Shown here: positions 41,001-55,500 of the stretch, piece after piece
Numbering within the stretch: position 1 is the first letter of the stretch
Layout: the number at the start of each line of letters is the position of its first letter
DNA from: Stictocephala bisonia
Lineage: Eukaryota; Arthropoda; Insecta; Hemiptera; Membracidae
DNA: 64,000 nucleotides
NCBI GenBank assembly: GCA_035578905.1
Contig: JAQJVL010000523.1
Span: 546,180 to 610,179, forward strand
Direction: 5' to 3'
Notes under the pieces: model-generated
What the model saw: the letters and a program-made list of their open reading frames with translations, nothing else
Told to the model about the DNA's origin: nothing
The model's database searches: none
Position numbers and translations under genes: made by a program

Positions 41001-44000
41001 CTTCGAAACTCTCCTTCATCTTTACTGGTTACCAAATTCGACTGGCACTTCTCCTTCATCACTGCTGGTTACCATAAACGACTTGAAACCTCTCCTTTAT
41101 CACTACTGGTTACCAAAAACGTCTTGGATCCTTTCCTTCATCACTACTGTATACCAAAAACGATTTGGAACCTCTCGTTCATCACTACGTGTTACCAAAA
41201 TCAACTTGAAATTTCTCCATCTTTACGATTACTAAATTTGACTTGGAACCTCTCCCTTATCATTATTGGTTACAAAAATCGCCTTGGAACCTCTTCTTCA
41301 TCCACTACTGGTTACATTGGAACGACTTGAAACTAACACCGGTAACCAAAAAACGATTTTGAACTACTACTTCGTTACTATTGGTCACCAAAAACGACAA
41401 GGAACCTCACGTTCATCACTACTGGTTACCAAACTCGACTTAGAAACTCTCTTTCATAACTACTGGTTACTAAAAACTACTTGAAATGATTCCTTCATTG
41501 CTAATGGTTACCTAAAAACGACTTGGACCCACTACTTCGTTACTATTAGTCACCAAAAACGACAAGGAACCTCTCGTTCATCACTACTGGTTACCAAAAA
41601 CGACTTGGAACCTCTCCTTCATCACTACTCGTTACTAAAAATGACTTGGAACCTCTCGTTCATCGCTACTGTTTACCAAAAATAACTTAAACCTCTTCTT
41701 CATTAATACTAGTTAACAAAAACGCCTCGGAACCTCTCGTTCATCACTACGTGTTACCAAAATCAACTTGAAACCTCTCCTTCATCTTTACTGGTTACCA
41801 ATTTCGACTTGGAACCTCTGCTTCATCACTACTGGTTACCACAAACAATTTGGTTTCTCTCCTTTATCACCGATGGATACCAAAATGATTTGGTTCATCT
41901 CCATCATCAGTACTGGCTGATAAATGTCAAGGCACCTTCAAGCTCTGTTACCAATCTTGATTTGGCTGCTCTCCTTTGTTTCAGATTTAAAAAAATGATT
42001 TGGTTCCTCTAATTTCTTACTACTGGTTGAAAAAAGAGTTAGGGCACAGGCAAGCTCTGTTACTAGTCTAGATTTGGTTGCTGTCCTTCGTTAACGGTTA
42101 CCAACAATTTTGTTCCCCTCCTTCATCACTACAGTAAACCAAAATTAGTTGGTTCATCTCCATCATCAGTACTGGTTGAGCAATGTCAAGGCACCTTCAA
42201 GTTTTACTATCAATCTTAATTTCGTTACTCTCCCTCGTAACTTTTTACCAAAAGTGATTTGGGTTTTCTCCTTCGTTACTACTGGTTGAGAAATGACAGG
42301 GCAAATGCAAGCTCTGTTAATATTTTTGATTTGGTTGCTCTCCTTCATCACTACTAAATACCAAATAAAATTTTGTTACTCTCCTTCATCACTAATGGAT
42401 ACCAATATAATTTGGTCATCTCCATTATCAGTACTAGCTATGATATGTTAGGACACCTCCAAGCTCTTAATGTGCTCCTAAATGTGAAAGTTCATTTTAA
42501 TAACAGAGTTTAATTTGCTGTTCACACAAATGACCATATAACTAATTCTTTGTTTTTATTTTTATATAGACTTAGCCTTGAGTTGAAGTCAGATTATTTT
42601 TAATCATTTTAAAAGCATTGGATAAATTATTAAAAGAGTATATTCAGGACATTCGTTATAACATTTTAACTAATAATAATGTGGCATTCTGGTATTTAAT
42701 ATATACCATTAAAATTGATTATAAATAAATTAACAGTGCACTGTTGTGCTATTAGTTTTTATGTTGTTTTAAGAATTGGTTTTCAAAGCTAAGTTATCAG
42801 TCTTTATTTGCTTGCTTTCCTTAATTACTTGTTATCAAAAACTATTTGGAACCACTCCTTCATTACTACTGGGTGCCAAGAACGACTTGTAACCACTCCT
42901 TCATTACTACTAGTTACCAAAAACGATTTAGAACCTCTCATTCATCACAACAGGTTACTAAATACGACTTGCAACCTCTCATTTAACACTACTGGTATAC
43001 AAAAAGAACTTGGAACCTATCGTTCATCACTACTGGTTACCAAAAATGACTTGGAACCTCTCCTTCATTACTACTGGTTACCAAAAACAACTTAAAACCT
43101 CTCCTTAATCACTACTGCTTACTAAATGACTTGGAACCTCTCGTTCATCACCACTGGTTACCAAAAACGACTAGAAACTACTCGTTCATCACTACTGGTT
43201 ACTAAAAACGTCTTTGAAACTCTCCTTCATCTTTACTGGTTACCAAATTCGACTTGGCACTTCTCCTTCATCACTGCTGGTTACCAAAAACGACTTGAAA
43301 CTACTCGTTCAACACTACTGGTTAAAAAAAAAACGACTTTGAACCTCTCCTTCATCACCACTGGTTACCAAAAACGACTTGAAACTACTCGTTCATCACT
43401 ACTGGTTACTAAAAACGACTTCGAAACTCTCCTTCATCTTTACTGGTTACCAAATTCGACTGGCACTTCTCCTTCATCACTGCTGGTTACCATAAACGAC
43501 TTGGAACCTCTCCTTTATCACTACTGGTTACCAAAAACGTCTTGGATCCTTTCCTTCATCACTACTGTATACCAAAAACGATTTGGAACCTCTCGTTCAT
43601 CACTACGTGTTACCAAAATCAACTTGAAATTTCTCCATCTTTACGATTACTAAATTCGACTTGGAACCTCTCCCTTATCATTATTGGTTACAAAAATCGC
43701 CTTGGAACCTCTTCTTCATCCACTACTGGTTACATTGGAACGACTTGAAACTAATATTGGTAACCAAAAAACGATTTTGAACTACTACTTCGTTACTATT
43801 GGTCACCAAAAACGACAAGAAACCTCACGTTCATCACTACTGGTTACCAAACTCGACTTAGAAACTCTCTTTCATAACTACTGGTTACTAAAAACGACTT
43901 GAAATGATTCCTTCATTGCTAATGGTTACCTAAAAACGACTTGGACCCACTACTTCGTTTTTATTAGTCACCAAAAACGACAAGGAACCTCTCGTTCATC

Positions 44001-47000
44001 ACTACTGGTTACCAAAAACGACTTGGAACCTCTCCTTCATCACTACTCGTTACTAAAAATGACTTGGAACCTCTCGTTCATCGCTACTGTTTACCAAAAA
44101 TAACTTAGAACCTCTTCTTCATTAATACTAGTTAACAAAAACGCCTTGGAACCTCTCGTTCATCACTACGTGTTACCAAAATCAACTTGAAACCTCTCCT
44201 TCATCTTTACTGGTTACCAATTTCGACTTGGAACCTCTGCTTCATCACTACTGGTTACCACAAACAATTTGGTTTCTCTCCTTTATCACCGATGGATACC
44301 AAAATGATTTGGTTCATCTCCATCATCAGTACTGGCTGATAAATGTCAAGGCACCTTCAAGCTCTGTTACCAATCTTGATTTGGCTGCTCTCCTTTGTTT
44401 CAGATTTAAAAAAATGATTTGGTTCCTCTAATTTCTTACTACTGGTTGAAAAAAGAGTTAGGGCACAGGCAAGCTCTGTTACTAGTCTAGATTTGGTTGC
44501 TGTCCTTCGTTAACGGTTACCAACAATTTTGTTCCCCTCCTTCATCACTACAGTAAACCAAAATTAGTTGGTTCATCTCCATCATCAGTACTGGTTGAGA
44601 AATGTCAAGGCACCTTCAAGTTTTACTATCAATCTTAATTTCGTTACTCTCCCTCGTAACTTTTTCCAAAAGTGATTTGGGTTTTCTCCTTCGTTACTAC
44701 TGGTTGAGAAATGACAGGGCAAATGCAAGCTCTGTTAATATTTTTGATTTGGTTGCTCTCCTTCATCACTACTAAATACCAAATAAAATTTTGTTACTCT
44801 CCTTCATCACTAATGGATACCAATATAATTTGGTCATCTCCATTATCAGTACTAGCTATGATATGTTAGGACACCTCCAAGCTCTTAATGTGCTCCTAAA
44901 TGTGAAAGTTCATTTTAATAACAAAGTTTAATTTGCTCTTCACACTAATGACCATATAACTAATTCTTTGTTTTTATTTTTATATAGACTTAGCCTTGAG
45001 TTGAAGTCAGATTATTTTTAATCATTTTAAAAGCATTGGATACATTATTAAAAGAGTATATTCAAGACATTCGTTATAACATTTTAACTAATAATAATGT
45101 GGCATTCTGGTATTTAATATATACCATTAAAATTAAATATAAATAAATTAACAGTGCACTGTTGTGCTATTAGTTTTTATGTTGTTTTAGGAATTGGTTT
45201 TCAAAGCTAAGTTATCAGTCTTTATTTGCTTGCTTTCCTTAATTACTTGTTATCAAAAACTACTTGGAACCACTCCTTCATTACTACTGGGTGCCAAGAA
45301 CGACTTGTAACCACTCCTTCATTACTACTAGTTACCAAAAACGATTTAGAACCTCTCATTCATCACAACAGGTTACTAAATACGACTTGAACCTCTCATT
45401 TAACACTACTGGTATACAAAAACAACTTGGAACCTCTCGTTCATCACTACTGGTTACCAAAAATGACTTGGAACCTCTCCTTCATTACTACTGGTTACCA
45501 AAAACAACTTAAAACCTCTCCTTAATCACTACTGCTTACTAAATGACTTGGAACCTCTCGTTCATCACCACTGGTTACCAAAAACGACTAGAAACTACTC
45601 GTTCATCACTACTGGTTACTAAAAACGTCTTTGAAACTCTCCTTCATCTTTACTGGTTACCAAATTCGACTTGGCACTTCTCCTTCATCACTGCTGGTTA
45701 CCAAAAACGACTTGAAACTACTCGTTCAACACTACTGGTTAAAAAAAAAACGACTTTGAACCTCTCCTTCATCACCACTGGTTACCAAAAACGACTTGAA
45801 ACTACTCGTTCATCACTACTGGTTACTAAAAACGACTTCGAAACTCTCCTTCATCTTTACTGGTTACCAAATTCGACTGGCACTTCTCCTTCATCACTGC
45901 TGGTTACCATAAACGACTTGAAACCTCTCCTTTATCACTACTGGTTACCAAAAACGTCTTGGATCCTTTCCTTCATCACTACTGTATACCAAAAACGATT
46001 TGGAACCTCTCGTTCATCACTACGTGTTACCAAAATCAACTTGAAATTTCTCCATCTTTACGATTACTAAATTCGACTTGGAACCTCTCCCTTATCATTA
46101 TTGGTTACAAAAATCGCCTTGGAACCTCTTATTCATCCACTACTGGTTACATTAGAACGACTTGAAACTAATACTGGTAACCAAAAAACGATTTTGAACT
46201 ACTTCGTTACTATTGGTCACCAAAAACGACAAGGAACCTCACGTTCATCACTACTGGTTACCAAACTCGACTTAGAAACTCTCTTTCATAACTACTGGTT
46301 ACTAAAAACGACTTGAAATGATTCCTTCATTGCTAATGGTTACCTAAAAACGACTTGGACCCACTACTTCGTTACTATTAGTCACCAAAAACGACAAGGA
46401 ACCTCTCGTTCATCACTACTGGTTACCAAAAACGACTTGGAACCTCTCCTTCATCACTACTCGTTACTAAAAATGACTTGGAACCTCTCGTTCATCGCTA
46501 CTGTTTACCAAAAATAACTTAGAACCTCTTCTTCATTAATACTAGTTACCAAAAACGCCTTGGAACCTCTCGTTTATCACTACGTGTTACCAAAATCAAC
46601 TTGAAACCTCTCCTTCATCTTTACTGGTTACCAATTTCGACTTGGAACCTCTGCTTCATCACTACTGGTTACCACAAACAATTTGGTTTCTCTCCTTTAT
46701 CACCGATGGATACCAAAATGATTTGGTTCATCTCCATCATCAGTACTGGCTGATAAATGTCAAGGCACCTTCAAGCTCTGTTACCAATCTTGATTTGGCT
46801 GCTCTCCTTTGTTTCAGATTTAAAAAAATGATTTGGTTCCTCTAATTTCTTACTACTGGTTGAAAAAAGAGTTAGGGCACAGGCAAGCTCTGTTACTAGT
46901 CTAGATTTGGTTGCTGTCCTTCGTTAACGGTTACCAACAATTTTGTTCCCCTCCTTCATCACTACAGTAAACCAAAATTAGTTGGTTCATCTCCATCATC

Positions 47001-48449
47001 AGTACTGGTTGAGAAATGTCAAGGCACCTTCAAGTTTTACTATCAATCTTAATTTCGTTACTCTCCCTCGTAACTTTTTACCAAAAGTGATTTGGGTTTT
47101 CTCCTTCGTTACTACTGGTTGAGAAATGACAGGGCAAATGCAAGCTCTGTTAATATTTTTGATTTGGTTGCTCTCCTTCATCACTACTAAATACCAAATA
47201 AAATTTTGTTACTCTCCTTCATCACTAATGGATACCAATATAATTTGGTCATCTCCATTATCAGTACTAGCTATGATATGTTAGGACACCTCCAAGCTCT
47301 TAATGTGCTCCTAAATGTGAAAGTTCATTTTAATAACAGAGTTTAATTTGCTGTTCACACAAATGACCATATAACTAATTCTTTGTTTTTATTTTTATAT
47401 AGACTTAGCCTTGAGTTGAAGTCAGATTATTTTTAATCATTTTAAAAGCATTGGATACATTATTAAAAGAGTATATTCAGGACATTCGTTATAACATTTT
47501 AACTAATAATAATGTGGCATTCTGGTATTTAATATATACCATTAAAATTGATTATAAATAAATTAACAGTGCACTGTTGTGCTATTAGATTTTATGTTGT
47601 TTTAAGAATTGGTTTTCCAAGCTCAGTTATCAGTCTTTATTTGCTTGCTTTCCTTAATTACTTGTTATCAAAAACTATTTGGAACCACTCCTTCATTACT
47701 ACTGGGTGCCAAGAACGACTTGTAACCACTCCTTCATTACTACTAGTTACCAAAAACGATTTAGAACCTCTCATTCATCACAACAGGTTACTAAATACGA
47801 CTTGGAACCTCTCATTTAACACTACTGGTATACAAAAAGAACTTGGAACCTCTCGTTCATCACTACTGGTTACCAAAAATGACTTGGAACCTCTCCTTCA
47901 TTACTACTGGTTACCAAAAACAACTTAAAACCTCTCCTTAATCACTACTGCTTACTAAATGACTTGGAACCTCTCGTTCATCACCACTGGTTACCAAAAA
48001 CGACTAGAAACTACTCGTTCATCACTACTGGTTACTAACAACGTCTTTGAAACTCTCCTTCATCTTTACTGGTTACCAAATTCGACTTGGCACTTCTCCT
48101 TCATCACTGCTGGTTACCAAAAACGACTTGAAACTACTCGTTCAACACTACTGGTTAAAAAAAAAACGACTTTGAACCTCTCCTTCATCACCACTGGTTA
48201 CCAAAAACGACTTGAAACTACTCGTTCATCACTACTGGTTACTAAAAACGACTTCGAAACTCTCCTTCATCTTTACTGGTTACCAAATTCGACTGGCACT
48301 TCTCCTTCATCACTGCTGGTTACCATAAACGACTTGGAACCTCTCCTTTATCACTACTGGTTACCAAAAACGTCTTGGATCCTTTCCTTCATCACTACTG
48401 TATACCAAAAACGATTTGGAACCTCTCGTTCATCACTACGTGTTACCAA

Positions 48450-49575
48450 AATCAACTTGAAATTTCTCCATCTTTACGATTACTAAATTCGACTTGGAAC
48501 CTCTCCCTTATCATTATTGGTTACAAAAATCGCCTTGGAACCTCTTCTTCATCCACTACTGGTTACATTGGAACGACTTGAAACTAATATTGGTAACCAA
48601 AAAACGATTTTGAACTACTACTTCGTTACTATTGGTCACCAAAAACGACAAGGAACCTCACGTTCATCACTACTGGTTACCAAACTCGACTTAGAAACTC
48701 TCTTTCATAACTACTGGTTACTAAAAACGACTTGAAATGATTCCTTCATTGCTAATGGTTACCTAAAAACGACTTGGACCCACTACTTCGTTTTTATTAG
48801 TCACCAAAAACGACAAGGAACCTCTCGTTCATCACTACTGGTTACCAAAAACGACTTGGAACCTCTCCTTCATCACTACTCGTTACTAAAAATGACTTGG
48901 AACCTCTCGTTCATCGCTACTGTTTACCAAAAATAACTTAGAACCTCTTCTTCATTAATACTAGTTAACAAAAACGCCTTGGAACCTCTCGTTCATCACT
49001 ACGTGTTACCAAAATCAACTTGAAATTTCTCCATCTTTACGATTACTAAATTCGACTTGGAACCTCTCCCTTATCATTATTGGTTACAAAAATCGCTATG
49101 GAACCTCTTCTTCATCCACTACTGGTTACATTGGAACGACTTGAAACTAATATTGGTAACCAAAAAACGATTTTGAACTACTACTTCGTTACTATTGGTC
49201 ACCAAAAACGACAAGGAACCTCACGTTCATCACTACTGGTTACCAAACTCGACTTAGAAACTCTCTTTCATAACTACTGGTTACTAAAAACGACTTGAAA
49301 TGATTCCTTCATTGCTAATGGTTACCTAAAAACGACTTGGACCCACTACTTCGTTTTTATTAGTCACCAAAAACGACAAGGAACCTCTCGTTCATCACTA
49401 CTGGTTACCAAAAACGACTTGGAACCTCTCCTTCATCACTACTCGTTACTAAAAATGACTTGGAACCCCTCGTTCATCGCTACTGTTTACCAAAAATAAC
49501 TTAGAACCTCTTCTTCATTAATACTAGTTAACAAAAACGCCTTGGAACCTCTCGTTCATCACTACGTGTTAACAA
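48450..49575. repeat. 563-bp tandem duplication inside one higher-order copy
   Basis: The stretch from CAAAATCAACTTGAAATTTC at about 48,450 is repeated about 563 bp later (about 49,013). Features at 48,517 and 49,080 correspond exactly. This accounts for the 2,981-bp interval between anchors 47,301 and 50,282. Confidence 0.85.
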
Positions 49576-52500
49576 AATCAACTTGAAACCTCTCCTTCAT
49601 CTTTACTGGTTACCAATTTCGACTTGGAACCTCTGCTTCATCACTACTGGTTACCACAAACAATTTGGTTTCTCTCCTTTATCACCGATGGATACCAAAA
49701 TGATTTGGTTCATCTCCATCATCAGTACTGGCTGATAAATGTCAAGGCACCTTCAAGCTCTGTTACCAATCTTGATTTGGCTGCTCTCCTTTGTTTCAGA
49801 TTTTAAAAAATGATTTGGTTCCTCTAATTTCTTACTACTGGTTGAAAAAAGAGTTAGGGCACAGGCAAGCTCTGTTACTAGTCTAGATTTGGTTGCTGTC
49901 CTTCGTTAACGGTTACCAACAATTTTGTTCCCCTCCTTCATCACTACAGTAAACCAAAATTAGTTGGTTCATCTCCATCATCAGTACTGGTTGAGAAATG
50001 TCAAGGCACCTTCAAGTTTTACTATCAATCTTAATTTCGTTACTCTCCCTCGTAACTTTTTCCAAAAGTGATTTGGGTTTTCTCCTTCGTTACTACTGGT
50101 TGAGAAATGACAGGGCAAATGCAAGCTCTGTTAATATTTTTGATTTGGTTGCTCTCCTTCATCACTACTAAATACCAAATAAAATTTTGTTACTCTCCTT
50201 CATCACTAATGGATACCAATATAATTTGGTCATCTCCATTATCAGTACTAGCTATGATATGTTAGGACACCTCCAAGCTCTTAATGTGCTCCTAAATGTG
50301 AAAGTTCATTTTAATAACAAAGTTTAATTTGCTCTTCACACTAATGACCATATAACTAATTCTTTGTTTTTATTTTTATATAGACTTAGCCTTGAGTTGA
50401 AGTCAGATTATTTTTAATCATTTTAAAAGCATTGGATACATTATTAAAAGAGTATATTCAAGACATTCGTTATAACATTTTAACTAATAATAATGTGGCA
50501 TTCTGGTATTTAATATATACCATTAAAATTAAATATAAATAAATTAACAGTGCACTGTTGTGCTATTAGTTTTTATGTTGTTTTAGGAATTGGTTTTCAA
50601 AGCTAAGTTATCAGTCTTTATTTGCTTGCTTTCCTTAATTACTTGTTATCAAAAACTACTTGGAACCACTCCTTCATTACCACTGGGTGCCAAGAACGAC
50701 TTGTAACCACTCCTTCATTACTACTAGTTACCAAAAACGATTTAGAACCTCTCATTCATCACAACAGGTTACTAAATACGACTTGGAACCTCTCATTTAA
50801 CACTACTGGTATACAAAAACAACTTGGAACCTCTCGTTCATCACTACTGGTTACCAAAAATGACTTGGAACCTCTCCTTCATTACTACTGGTTACCAAAA
50901 ACAACTTAAAACCTCTCCTTAATCACTACTGCTTACTAAATGACTTGGAACCTCTCGTTCATCACCACTGGTTACCAAAAACGACTAGAAACTACTCGTT
51001 CATCACTACTGGTTACTAAAAACGTCTTTGAAACTCTCCTTCATCTTTACTGGTTACCAAATTCGACTTGGCACTTCTCCTTCATCACTGCTGGTTACCA
51101 AAAACGACTTGAAACTACTCGTTCAACACTACTGGTTAAAAAAAAACGACTTTGAACCTCTCCTTCATCACCACTGGTTACCAAAAACGACTTGAAACTA
51201 CTCGTTCATCACTACTGGTTACTAAAAACGACTTCGAAACTCTCCTTCATCTTTACTGGTTACCAAATTCGACTGGCACTTCTCCTTCATCACTGCTGGT
51301 TACCATAAACGACTTGAAACCTCTCCTTTATCACTACTGGTTACCAAAAACGTCTTGGATCCTTTCCTTCATCACTACTGTATACCAAAAACGATTTGGA
51401 ACCTCTCGTTCATCACTACGTGTTACCAAAATCAACTTGAAATTTCTCCATCTTTACGATTACTAAATTCGACTTGGAACCTCTCCCTTATCATTATTGG
51501 TTACAAAAATCGCTATGGAACCTCTTCTTCATCCACTACTGGTTACATTGGAACGACTTGAAACTAATACTGGTAACCAAAAAACGATTTTGAACTACTA
51601 CTTCGTTACTATTGGTCACCAAAAACGACAAGGAACCTCACGTTCATCACTACTGGTTACCAAACTCGACTTAGAAACTCTCTTTCATAACTACTAGTTA
51701 CTAAAAACTACTTGAAATGATTCCTTCATTGCTAATGGTTACCTAAAAACGACTTGGACCCACTACTTCGTTACTATTAGTCACCAAAAACGACAAGGAA
51801 CCTCTCGTTCATCACTACTGGTTACCAAAAACGACTTGGAACCTCTCCTTCATCACTACTCGTTACTAAAAATGACTTGGAACCTCTCGTTCATCGCTAC
51901 TGTTTACCAAAAATAACTTAGAACCTCTTCTTCATTAATACTAGTTAACAAAAACGCCTCGGAACCTCTCGTTCATCACTACGTGTTAACAAAATCAACT
52001 TGAAACCTCTCCTTCATCTTTACTGGTTACCAATTTCGACTTGGAACCTCTGCTTCATCACTACTGGTTACCACAAACAATTTGGTTTCTCTCCTTTATC
52101 ACCGATGGATACCAAAATGATTTGGTTCATCTCCATCATCAGTACTGGCTGATAAATGTCAAGGCACCTTCAAGCTCTGTTACCAATCTTGATTTGGCTG
52201 CTCTCCTTTGTTTCAGATTTTAAAAAATGATTTGGTTCCTCTAATTTCTTACTACTGGTTGAAAAAAGAGTTAGGGCACAGGCAAGCTCTGTTACTAGTC
52301 TAGATTTGGTTGCTGTCCTTCGTTAACGGTTACCAACAATTTTGTTCCCCTCCTTCATCACTACAGTAAACCAAAATTAGTTGGTTCATCTCCATCATCA
52401 GTACTGGTTGAGAAATGTCAAGGCACCTTCAAGTTTTACTATCAATCTTAATTTCGTTACTCTCCCTCGTAACTTTTTACCAAAAGTGATTTGGGTTTTC

Positions 52501-55500
52501 TCCTTCGTTACTACTGGTTGAGAAATGACAGGGCAAATGCAAGCTCTGTTAATATTTTTGATTTGGTTGCTCTCCTTCATCACTACTAAATACCAAATAA
52601 AATTTTGTTACTCTCCTTCATCACTAATGGATACCAATATAATTTGGTCATCTCCATTATCAGTACTAGCTATGATATGTTAGGACACCTCCAAGCTCTT
52701 AATGTGCTCCTAAATGTGAAAGTTCATTTTAATAACAAAGTTTAATTTGCTCTTCACACTAATGACCATATAACTAATTCTTTGTTTTTATTTTTATATA
52801 GACTTAGCCTTGAGTTGAAGTCAGATTATTTTTAATCATTTTAAAAGCATTGGATACATTATTAAAAGAGTATATTCAAGACATTCGTTATAACATTTTA
52901 ACTGATAATAATGTGGCATTCTGGTATTTAATATATACCATTAAAATTAAATATAAATAAATTAACAGTGCACTGTTGTGCTATTAGTTTTTATGTTGTT
53001 TTAGGAATAGGTTTTCCAAGCTAAGTTATCAGTCTTTATTTGCTTGCTTTCCTTAATTACTTGTTATCAAAAACTACTTGGAACCACTCCTTCATTACTA
53101 CTGGGTGCCAAGAACGACTTGTAACCACTCCTTCATTACTACTAGTTACCAAAAACGATTTAGAACCTCTCATTCATCACAACAGGTTACTAAATACGAC
53201 TTGAACCTCTCATTTAACACTACTGGTATACAAAAAGAACTTGGAACCTCTCGTTCATCACTACTGGTTACCAAAAATGACTTGGAACCTCTCCTTCATT
53301 ACTACTGGTTACCAAAAACAACTTAAAACCTCTCCTTAATCACTACTGCTTACTAAATGACTTGGAACCTCTCGTTCATCACCACTGGTTACCAAAAACG
53401 ACTAGAAACTACTCGTTCATCACTACTGGTTACTAAAAACGTCTTTGAAACTCTCCTTCATCTTTACTGGTTACCAAATTCGACTTGGCACTTCTCCTTC
53501 ATCACTGCTGGTTACCAAAAACGACTTGAAACTACTCGTTCAACACTACTGGTTAAAAAAAAAACGACTTTGAACCTCTCCTTCATCACCACTGGTTAAC
53601 AAAAACGACTTGAAACTACTCGTTCACCACTACTGGTTACTAAAAACGACTTCGAAACTCTCCTTCATCTTTACTGGTTACCAAATTCGACTGGCACTTC
53701 TCCTTCATCACTGCTGGTTACCATAAACGACTTGAAACCTCTCCTTTATCACTACTGGTTACCAAAAACGTCTTGGATCCTTTCCTTCATCACTACTGTA
53801 TACCAAAAATGATTTGGAACCTCTCGTTCATCACTACGTGTTACCAAAATCAACTTGAAATTTCTCCATCTTTACGATTACTAAATTCGACTTGGAACCT
53901 CTCCCTTATCATTATTGGTTACAAAAATCGCCTTGGAACCTCTTCTTCATCCACTACTGGTTACATTGGAACGACTTGAAACTAATACTGGTAACAAAAA
54001 AACGATTTTGAACTACTACTTCGTTACTATTGGTCACCAAAAACGACAAGGAACCTCACGTTCATCACTACTGGTTACCAAACTCGACTTAGAAACTCTC
54101 TTTCATAACTACTGGTTACTAAAAACTACTTGAAATGATTCCTTCATTGCTAATGGTTACCTAAAAACGACTTGGACCCACTACTTCGTTACTATTAGTC
54201 ACCAAAAACGACAAGGAACCTCTCGTTCATCACTACTGGTTACCAAAAACGACTTGGAACCTCTCCTTCATCACTACTCGTTACTAAAAATGACTTGGAA
54301 CCTCTCGTTCATCGCCACTGTTTACCAAAAATAACTTAGAACCTCTTCTTCATTAATACTAGTTAACAAAAACGCCTCGGAACCTCTCGTTCATCACTAC
54401 GTGTTAACAAAATCAACTTGAAACCTCTCCTTCATCTTTACTGGTTACCAATTTCGACTTGGAACCTCTGCTTCATCACTACTGGTTACCACAAACAATT
54501 TGGTTTCTCTCCTTTATCACCGATGGATACCAAAATGATTTGGTTCATCTCCATCATCAGTACTGGCTGATAAATGTCAAGGCACCTTCAAGCTCTGTTA
54601 CCAATCTTGATTTGGCTGCTCTCCTTTGTTTCAGATTTTAAAAAATGATTTGGTTCCTCTAATTTCTTACTACTGGTTGAAAAAAGAGTTAGGGCACAGG
54701 CAAGCTCTGTTACTAGTCTAGATTTGGTTGCTGTCCTTCGTTAACGGTTACCAACAATTTTGTTCCCCTCCTTCATCACTACAGTAAACCAAAATTAGTT
54801 GGTTCATCTCCATCATCAGTACTGGTTGAGAAATGTCAAGGCACCTTCAAGTTTTACTATCAATCTTAATTTCGTTACTCTCCCTCGTAACTTTTTCCAA
54901 AAGTGATTTGGGTTTTCTCCTTCGTTACTACTGGTTGAGAAATGACAGGGCAAATGCAAGCTCTGTTAATATTTTTGATTTGGTTGCTCTCCTTCATCAC
55001 TACTAAATACCAAATAAAATTTTGTTACTCTCCTTCATCACTAATGGATACCAATATAATTTGGTCATCTCCATTATCAGTACTAGCTATGATATGTTAG
55101 GACACCTCCAAGTTCTTAATGTGCTCCTAAATGTGAAAGTTCATTTTAATAACAAAGTTTAATTTGCTATTCACACTAATGACCATATAACTAATTCTTT
55201 GTTTTTATTTTTATATAGACTTCGCCTTGAGTTGAAGTCAGATTATTTTTAATCATTTTAAAAGCATTGGATACATTATTAAAAGAGTGTATTCAAGACA
55301 TTCGTTATAACATTTTAACTAATAATAATGTGGCATTCTGGTATTTAATATATACCATTAAAATTAAATATAAATAAATTAACAGTGCACTGTTGTGCTA
55401 TTAGTTTTTATGTTGTTTTAGGAATTGGTTTTCCAAGCTAAGTTATCAGTCTTTATTTGCTTGCTTTCCTTAATTACTTGTTATCAAAAACTACTTGGAA

